From: Pseudomaricurvus sp033283175
GTDB lineage: Bacteria > Pseudomonadota > Gammaproteobacteria > Pseudomonadales > Cellvibrionaceae
Assembly (NCBI GenBank): GCA_033283175.1
Contig: JAWMQM010000003.1
Coordinates: 248,001-312,000, forward strand
Direction of reading: 5' to 3'
DNA length: 64,000 bases
The translations under genes were made by a program, and so were the position numbers. Positions within the stretch are counted from its first letter, which is position 1. Each line of letters opens with the position of its first letter. This document shows, piece after piece, positions 59,034 to 64,000 of the stretch. Below the pieces are notes generated by a model. The model was not told the DNA's origin. It searched no databases and saw only the letters and a program-made list of their open reading frames with translations.

Positions 59034-60090
59034 ACTCAATCACTACATCGCCCGCAGTGTCAGCGGCGCCGTGATTATGGTGCTGCTGGTGATTGTGTCT
59101 CTGGATGCCATCGCCGCGCTGGTGGATCAGTTGGGCGAGCTGGAAGGCAACTACGATTTTGCCGAAGCGCTGATCTATGTGGGCCTGACCCTGCCGGGGC
59201 GCATCTACGAAAACATTCCTTTCTCGGCGCTTGTGGGTTGTCTCATCGGCCTGGGGCTGCTGGCCAGCTCCAGCGAGCTGGTGGTGATGCGCGCAGCCGG
59301 GGTGTCTGTGGCACAGATCACCTGGGCGGTGATGAAACCGGTATTGCTGTTTATCCTGCTCAATCTGGCGCTGGGTGAATATGTCACGCCGCTGACGGAT
59401 CAGTTTGCCGAGAGTCGCCGGGCCATTGCCCAGGGCGATACCAGGGCGCTGGAGTCCCGTCACGGTCTCTGGAACCGCGAGGGCGACGAGTTCATGCACT
59501 TCAACGCGGTGCTGCCGAACGGTCGTCTCTATGGCGTTACCCGCTACCGGTTTGATGATCAGGGTGAGCTGCGGGCCGCCAGTTTTGCCCGTACCGCCAT
59601 CTATCAGCGTGACTACTGGCTGGAAGAGAATGGCCGCGAGACGCTGATGGGGGAGGGGCAGGAGACCATCACCACCCGCACTTACAACCAGCGCCGCTGG
59701 GATACCGGGTTGTCACCGCGCCTGCTGAATATCCTGGTGCTGGAGCCGGATGCGCTCTCGATCCAGAACCTCTACTCCTACGCCAGCTACCTGCAGCAGC
59801 AGGGGCTCGACAGCAAGCAGTACTGGCTCTCGTTCTGGAAGAAGTTGTTGCAGCCACTGGCGACCGCCAGCCTGGTGTTGATCGCGGTGTCGTTTATCTT
59901 CGGCCCGCTGCGGGAAGTGACCACTGGCTATCGCATCTTTATGGGTGTGATTGTGGGGATTGTGTTCCGTATGTCGCAGGACCTGCTGGGTCCCTCCAGC
60001 CTGGTGTTCGGTTTCTCGCCCCTGATTGCGGTGCTGCTGCCCATTGGGGTGTGTGTCCTGTTCGGGGTATTGCTGCTGCGGCGTCAGTAA
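59026..60090 (+). CDS. lptG: LPS export ABC permease LptG
   Basis: A 354-residue partner permease of LptF, with the same two-block membrane layout around a periplasmic domain. The N-terminus (LNHYIARSVSGAVIMVLLVIVSLDAI) and the coupling-helix region (LLASSSELVVMRAAGVS) are typical. The C-terminal helices include FGPLREVTTGYRIFMGV. It is co-translated with lptF (8-base overlap). The next gene is convergent, 18 bases away. Confidence 0.95.
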   Translation: MRKLNHYIARSVSGAVIMVLLVIVSLDAIAALVDQLGELEGNYDFAEALIYVGLTLPGRIYENIPFSALVGCLIGLGLLASSSELVVMRAAGVSVAQITWAVMKPVLLFILLNLALGEYVTPLTDQFAESRRAIAQGDTRALESRHGLWNREGDEFMHFNAVLPNGRLYGVTRYRFDDQGELRAASFARTAIYQRDYWLEENGRETLMGEGQETITTRTYNQRRWDTGLSPRLLNILVLEPDALSIQNLYSYASYLQQQGLDSKQYWLSFWKKLLQPLATASLVLIAVSFIFGPLREVTTGYRIFMGVIVGIVFRMSQDLLGPSSLVFGFSPLIAVLLPIGVCVLFGVLLLRRQ

Positions 60091-60108
60091 GCCGCAGCAA
60101 TCTGCCCA

Positions 60109-60561
60109 TCAGCCCTTGGGCAGCTGCACCACCCGGCTGCTGCTGGCGAGGTCATGCCAGCTGCGGCGTTGCGGATCCAGCAGCGCCCACCAGTAGCCCA
60201 GCCCTCCCAGCAGCAGGCTGAAGGGTCCCACCAAACCGCGTACCAGTGCCTGGGGCAGGGATATGGTGGCCGCCCGCCCGTTGTCCCGCAGCTGCAAGCG
60301 CCAGGCTTTCATGCCAATGGTCTGGCCGCCCCGGCACCAGAAAAACCAGTAGAAGGCTTCCAGTATCAGTACCAATCCGGCAAAGCCCGGCGTGCCCATG
60401 GAGGCGCGCTCATCAGTGGCCAGGGGTGTGTGGAGCAATCCATATTTGATGCCCAGGTACACGCCGCCATAGGCCATGGCCACGGCCATCAATACCAGGG
60501 AGTCGTAGACCAGGGCAGCCAATCGTTTAAAGAGGTTGGCGGTGGGGTAATCTGCTTGCAT
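60109..60561 (-). CDS. RDD-family membrane protein
   Basis: A 150-residue inner-membrane protein of the RDD family. The first helix carries LFKRLAALVYDSLVLMAVAMAYGG with the conserved Arg and Asp. A second helix follows (AGLVLILEAFYWFFWCRGG), then GMKAWRLQLRD and a third helix. The role of RDD proteins is mostly unknown, and in some cases ion transport. No ribosome-binding site is seen: the ATG at 60561 follows immediately on the T-tract of a terminator hairpin. A TTG further in is less likely, as it would remove the first helix start. Confidence 0.85.
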   Translation of the reverse strand: MQADYPTANLFKRLAALVYDSLVLMAVAMAYGGVYLGIKYGLLHTPLATDERASMGTPGFAGLVLILEAFYWFFWCRGGQTIGMKAWRLQLRDNGRAATISLPQALVRGLVGPFSLLLGGLGYWWALLDPQRRSWHDLASSSRVVQLPKG

Positions 60562-60586
60562 AAAAAAGCCCGCTGAGAGTGCGGGC
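60562..60586 (-). terminator. Terminator abutting the RDD start codon
   Basis: On the minus strand GCCCGC and GCGGGC form a stem around a 7-base loop, followed by six T residues that end directly at the RDD ATG. It would terminate the transcript of the upstream secreted-protein gene and leaves no room for a Shine-Dalgarno. Confidence 0.75.
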
Positions 60587-60619
60587 CGGATTGTACCAAA
60601 CTCACCTGCTGGCCGGGGG

Positions 60620-61120
60620 TTAAAATTCGTACTCCACCATCAGCTTGGCTTCATCTTCCGACAGGCGCAGTTTGTACTCCACCTCCTCGGTAATCTGGCC
60701 GTTGCCATCGCCATCCGGCACCAGGTTCGTGCTGCTGTGCTTGTTGCGCAGCCCGTCCCAGTAAGTGCGAAAGCCCATGCGCAGCAGATAAGAGAGCACC
60801 TTGCCGCCGACGCGGATATCGTCGTTGTAGTGCTCCTGTTCCAGCCACTGGTGGTTGAGTGCCCGCTGCTGGGTGCTCATCTCGTTATTGCGGATGTACT
60901 CCGCCATGGTGGCCAGCTGCTCGTTGCTCATGCCTGCTGCGCCGGAATCGTATTGCCGGCTGTTGGAGCGGGCGTGCTTCAGGGGGTTGTAGTAGTTGAG
61001 TTGCTCGGGGATGTATTGGGACGGGGGCGGAGGCATGCTCTCCTGCGCGCACACGAATTGGGGAGCCCCTGCCATAACGGCGACGGTCAGCGCAAAGCGG
61101 GCACAAGCCTTATGCAGCAC
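60620..61120 (-). CDS. Hypothetical secreted protein
   Basis: A 166-residue exported protein of unknown family. The GTG at 61120, with AAGGAG 7 bases ahead, gives a clean signal peptide (LHKACARFALTVAVMAGAPQF, cleavage near VCA-QES). The mature part is polar (PPPPSQYIPEQLNYYNPL; RQYDSGAAGMSNEQLATMAEY; YWDGLRNKHSSTNLVPDGD) and ends in Phe, as many outer-membrane or surface proteins do. The longer frame upstream has no such ribosome site and is rejected. Its transcript likely ends at the terminator before the RDD gene. Confidence 0.65.
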   Translation of the reverse strand: MLHKACARFALTVAVMAGAPQFVCAQESMPPPPSQYIPEQLNYYNPLKHARSNSRQYDSGAAGMSNEQLATMAEYIRNNEMSTQQRALNHQWLEQEHYNDDIRVGGKVLSYLLRMGFRTYWDGLRNKHSSTNLVPDGDGNGQITEEVEYKLRLSEDEAKLMVEYEF

Positions 61121-61246
61121 AACGGCGCTCCTTATCAGTTCAATTCCCTTTGCCATGAAGTATGGCCCACGCGGGCAGAATTCCCATTTTCCGGAAGAGA
61201 AGTCATTTGAGGCCATAAGGGTGGAGCGTAAATCAATTACCACCAT

Positions 61247-61395
61247 AAAGGCTCGCCCGGAGGACCGGGCTCCTACAGCCTCTCGTCGAATTCCCGCGGG
61301 GCCCGGCCTCACCACCCTCCGTAGGAGCCCGGCGGCCCAGACCATCTCCTCTTCCGGCTGCGTCGGAATTCACCTTATCCCCCGGGCGAGCCTTT
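61247..61395. repeat. Nested inverted repeat, REP-like
   Basis: Outer arms AAAGGCTCGCCCGG (61247-61260) and CCGGGCGAGCCTTT (61382-61395) are perfect 14-bp inverted copies. Inside them CCGGGCTCCTAC (61265-61276) and GTAGGAGCCCGG (61321-61332) are perfect 12-bp inverted copies. GAATTCC/GGAATTC elements (about 61287 and 61364) add a third, non-nested pair. It fills most of the 438-bp gap 61121-61558, which has no credible gene. The GTAGGAGC core resembles the start of Pseudomonas REP elements. Confidence 0.7.
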
Positions 61396-61558
61396 GGGTC
61401 CCTGCAGGTCCGCAAAACCAGACGACCAAGGTTCTGATCGCCAACTGTTATTTGGCGATAATTGCTTAGAAGGTATTTATCTGAAAATCAGGCCGGAACG
61501 GCCCGGCGCCAACAGGCGTTATCGTTGGCTGTTTATAAAGGCAGGGGGTTTAAGTGCC

Positions 61559-62488
61559 CTAGGCAATTTCGGAGGCGGCTTCAGCCTCGTCCAGCGCCCT
61601 GGCGGAGAAATGCACCACTTCGGAGGCGTTTTGCTGGGCAGGCTGGCCGAAGGCGATTGTGCCTTCGCCGATCAGTGGCAGCTCTTCGCGACGCAGGTAG
61701 ATCTCACTCTGGTTGGGCTGGGTGATGTAGGTGCCGTTGGTGCTGTGGTCCACCAGCACAAACTTGCCGCGGCGGAACACCACTTCACAGTGCTCGCGGG
61801 AGGCTAGCGGGTGGCGGATACAGAGATTGGCGCGGTTGTGGTCGCGGCCCAATACGTAAGGGGTCTGCTGGGGCATTATGGCAATGGTGTCATCGCCGTA
61901 GCGCAGGGTAATGTGCAGCAGGCCATTGTGGGTCACGGGGGTGTCGAGCGTCAGGACGCGGGTGGCGTGCTGTACCTGGGTGACCGTCTCCCACAGCAGG
62001 CGGTAGATGGTGCGGCAATCGGCATCGCCCTTGAGGTGCAGCTGGTCAAACTGTTGGCAGTCGCTGCGCACATCATGGCCGATGGCCTCGGCCGTGACAT
62101 CGGTGACCAGAATCTGGCCGGAGCGGGCAATACGGGTGAGGCAGGCGGCATCATTGACTACATCGCCAAAGACATCGGAGCGGTCTACAAGCACCTCGCC
62201 GTAAGCGATACCAATACGCAGGGGCAGGCGGGCGTCAAACAGCGGCGCCTGCTGCTGCAGTGACTGGGCGCAGTCGGTGGCCAGCATGGCGCTGTCGAAG
62301 GTCACCAGGATTTCGTCGCCGATGGTTTTGACCAGCACACCGTCGAAATGCTCGCAGACCGCGGTCATGGAGCGCAGCGTTTGGTCGATTTTCTTTTTCG
62401 CCCCCTCGTTGCCCAGAGCCTTGTACAGACCGGAGCTGCCGCTGATATCAGCGAACAGGATGGCTTTGGTCTGGCTCGTGGGGGTCAT
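61559..62488 (-). CDS. Class III nucleotide cyclase with C-terminal FHA domain
   Basis: A 309-residue soluble protein. The N-terminal half is a class III adenylate/guanylate cyclase domain: FADISGSSGLYKALG (metal Asp) at about 12-26, KTIGDEILVTFDS near 54 and FGDVVNDAACLTRIA near 105. The C-terminal 110 residues are an FHA domain, which binds phosphothreonine (YVLGRDHNRANLCIRHPLASREHCEV; LVDHSTNGTYI). A cyclase controlled by phospho-dependent binding is implied. ATG 62488 is used, with AGGCAGGA ahead, rather than 62533. It lies downstream of the dehydrogenase on the same strand. Confidence 0.85.
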   Translation of the reverse strand: MTPTSQTKAILFADISGSSGLYKALGNEGAKKKIDQTLRSMTAVCEHFDGVLVKTIGDEILVTFDSAMLATDCAQSLQQQAPLFDARLPLRIGIAYGEVLVDRSDVFGDVVNDAACLTRIARSGQILVTDVTAEAIGHDVRSDCQQFDQLHLKGDADCRTIYRLLWETVTQVQHATRVLTLDTPVTHNGLLHITLRYGDDTIAIMPQQTPYVLGRDHNRANLCIRHPLASREHCEVVFRRGKFVLVDHSTNGTYITQPNQSEIYLRREELPLIGEGTIAFGQPAQQNASEVVHFSARALDEAEAASEIA

Positions 62489-62643
62489 TAATCCTGCCTT
62501 GTAAGGGGTGCCGTCGGGCTTGGCGTGACGCATGAAATACTAACAGAAATCGGAGGGGAATTTGTTATATCGAATTGGATGATTTCGCCACGTGGGCTTC
62601 CCCGGGGTGTAATAACACCAGTCTGACAAGCAAAACCCCTGCT

Positions 62644-62678
62644 GGTTTCCCGGCAAATCAGTTATTTACCGGGAAACC
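62644..62678 (-). terminator. Hairpin downstream of gabD-like gene
   Basis: GGTTTCCCGG and CCGGGAAACC form a perfect 10-bp stem, extended by AAAT/ATTT inward. On the minus strand it lies 35 bases after the stop codon and is followed, a few bases later, by GGGGTTTTG. A probable terminator without a clean T-run. Confidence 0.6.
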
Positions 62679-62712
62679 CATGGGCTTATACCTGAGGGCT
62701 TAGTTAAGCCGC

Positions 62713-64000
62713 TTAGATGCCGCCCAGGCACATGTACTTGATTTCCAGGTAGTCGTCCATGCCGTACTTGGAGCCTTCACGACCGCTGCCGGACTCTTTC
62801 ACACCGCCAAACGGTGCCATCTCGTTGGAGATGATGCCTTCATTGATGCCGACGATACCGTACTCCAGACCCTCACCGACGCGGAAGATACGGCCGATAT
62901 CGCGGGTGTAGAAGTAGGAGGCCAGGCCGAATTCGGTGTCGTTGGCCAGGGCCAGGGCCTCTTCTTCGGTCTTGAAGCGGAACACCGGTGCTACCGGGCC
63001 AAAGATCTCCTCGCGGAAGACGCGCATGTCCGGGGTGGCGTTGGCCAGCACGGTGGGCTCATAGAAACAGGCGCCCAGGCCGGATACCTTGCCACCGATA
63101 GAGGCCTTGGCACCTTTCTCCATGGCGTCGGCCACCAGCGCTTCCACGTCTTTAACCGCACCGGCGTTAACCAGCGGGCCGTGGGTGACACCGTCGTCGG
63201 TACCATTGCCCAGCTTGAACTCGGCTACGGCAGCGGTCAGCTTCTCAACGAATGCATCGTAAACGCCATCCTGCACCAGTACACGGTTGGTACAGACACA
63301 GGTCTGGCCGGAGTTGCGGTACTTGGAGGCCAGCAGGCCGCTGATGGCAGCGTCCAGGTCGGCGTCATCAAATACGATAAACGGCGCGTTGCCGCCCAGC
63401 TCCATGGAGGTCTTCTTCACGGTGCCGGCGCACTGCTCCATCAGGGTCTTGCCCACAGGGGTAGAGCCGGTAAAGGTCAGCTTGCGCACCTTGGGGTTGC
63501 TGGTCATCTCGCCGCCGATATCGCGGGAGCTCTTGCCAGACACCATATTAAAGATACCCGCAGGGATACCGGCCTCTTCCGCCAGCACACACAGGGCCAG
63601 GGCAGACAGCGGGGTCTCTTTGGCAGGCTTGCCCACAAAGCTGCAGCCAGCGGCCAGAGCCGGGGCGGCCTTACGGGTAATCATGGCGTTGGGGAAGTTC
63701 CAGGGGGTGATGGAGGCCACCACGCCCACGGGCTGCTTGATCACCAGGATACGCTTGTCCTTGCTCGGGGCAGGGATGATGTCGCCGTCGATACGCTTGG
63801 CTTCTTCGGCAAACCACTCGATGTAGTTGGCACCGTAGGCGATCTCACCCGCGGACTCTGCCAGGGTCTTGCCCTGCTCGGCGGTGAGGATCTTCGCCAG
63901 ATCGGCCTGGTGCTCCATAATCAGGTTGAACCACTTGCGCAGGATATTGGCGCGCTCTTTGGCAGGCTTGGCCGCCCAGGCTGGCATGGCCGCTTCGGCA
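62713..64000 (-). CDS. gabD: NAD(P)-dependent succinate-semialdehyde dehydrogenase, N-terminus outside window
   Basis: The C-terminal 429 or so residues of an aldehyde dehydrogenase closest to GabD, which oxidises succinate semialdehyde to succinate in 4-aminobutyrate breakdown. Visible motifs are ASITPWNFPNAMITRKAAPALAAGC, FTGSTPVGKTL, the catalytic Glu in ELGGNAPFIVFDDADLD and the catalytic Cys in NSGQTCVCTNRV, plus the GabD-typical end (NEGIISNEMAPFGGVKESGSGREGSKYGMDDYLEIKY). About 55 residues lie beyond the edge. No gabT is visible inside the window. Confidence 0.9.
   Translation of the reverse strand, partial: AEAAMPAWAAKPAKERANILRKWFNLIMEHQADLAKILTAEQGKTLAESAGEIAYGANYIEWFAEEAKRIDGDIIPAPSKDKRILVIKQPVGVVASITPWNFPNAMITRKAAPALAAGCSFVGKPAKETPLSALALCVLAEEAGIPAGIFNMVSGKSSRDIGGEMTSNPKVRKLTFTGSTPVGKTLMEQCAGTVKKTSMELGGNAPFIVFDDADLDAAISGLLASKYRNSGQTCVCTNRVLVQDGVYDAFVEKLTAAVAEFKLGNGTDDGVTHGPLVNAGAVKDVEALVADAMEKGAKASIGGKVSGLGACFYEPTVLANATPDMRVFREEIFGPVAPVFRFKTEEEALALANDTEFGLASYFYTRDIGRIFRVGEGLEYGIVGINEGIISNEMAPFGGVKESGSGREGSKYGMDDYLEIKYMCLGGI

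Overview
The window is a GC-rich stretch of bacterial chromosome, almost fully coding, from a Gammaproteobacterium. Gene content and order resemble Pseudomonas and its marine relatives (a Cellvibrionales-type bacterium is my guess; no rRNA is present to test it). The evidence is the run ndk-rlmN-pilW-rodZ-ispG-hisS-yfgM-bamB-der, the divergent suhB/trmJ pair, and pepA-holC divergent from lptFG. I see no tRNA, rRNA, insertion sequence, prophage or CRISPR array.

Layout. 1-12.4 kb is accessory: a methyltransferase, an SDR, a DUF2007 protein, a NifX-like protein, an SLC13 transporter, a POTRA-less Omp85-like barrel, a flavodoxin paired with a two-cluster Fe-S protein, a YegP-like protein, a secreted protein with a KPE/RPE repeat tail and a small outer-membrane barrel. 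12.8-17.7 kb holds a hemerythrin-like protein facing a minus-strand cluster: MoxR ATPase, CoxE-type VWA protein, a small PPOX-like protein and a PPOX-GAF-winged-helix regulator. 17.8-29.8 kb is a mixed set: PanE-like reductase, DoxX, DUF2058, RecQ, pirin, 2OG-Fe(II) oxygenase, YghU-type GST, EamA exporter, lipoprotein amidohydrolase and a YRG-motif protein.

29.8-53.2 kb is the conserved core. suhB and trmJ lead into an Fe-S assembly operon, iscR-iscS-sufBCDS-sufA-sufT-sufE. putA, ndk and the RNA-modification, pilus, cell-shape, isoprenoid, tRNA-charging and outer-membrane assembly genes follow, ending in der. In Pseudomonas the same slot between trmJ and ndk holds iscRSUA-hscBA-fdx-iscX. Here iscU, iscA, hscBA, fdx and iscX are replaced by SUF genes while IscR and IscS remain. 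The IscS lacks the C-terminal tail that docks IscU, and the promoter carries a good type-1 IscR site directly beside a type-2-like palindrome. This hybrid locus is the most interesting feature I found.

53.2-64 kb holds a periplasmic solute-binding protein, endonuclease I, the pepA-holC operon with an acidic unknown protein, lptFG, an RDD membrane protein, a secreted unknown, an FHA-containing class III nucleotide cyclase and the C-terminal part of a succinate-semialdehyde dehydrogenase cut by the window edge.

Repeats. Three intergenic sites each carry exactly four copies of a related 7-bp unit (28 bp each). The gap 8834-9168 also holds a dRS3-like palindrome and a 22-bp tandem duplication, and the gap 61121-61558 holds a large nested inverted repeat.
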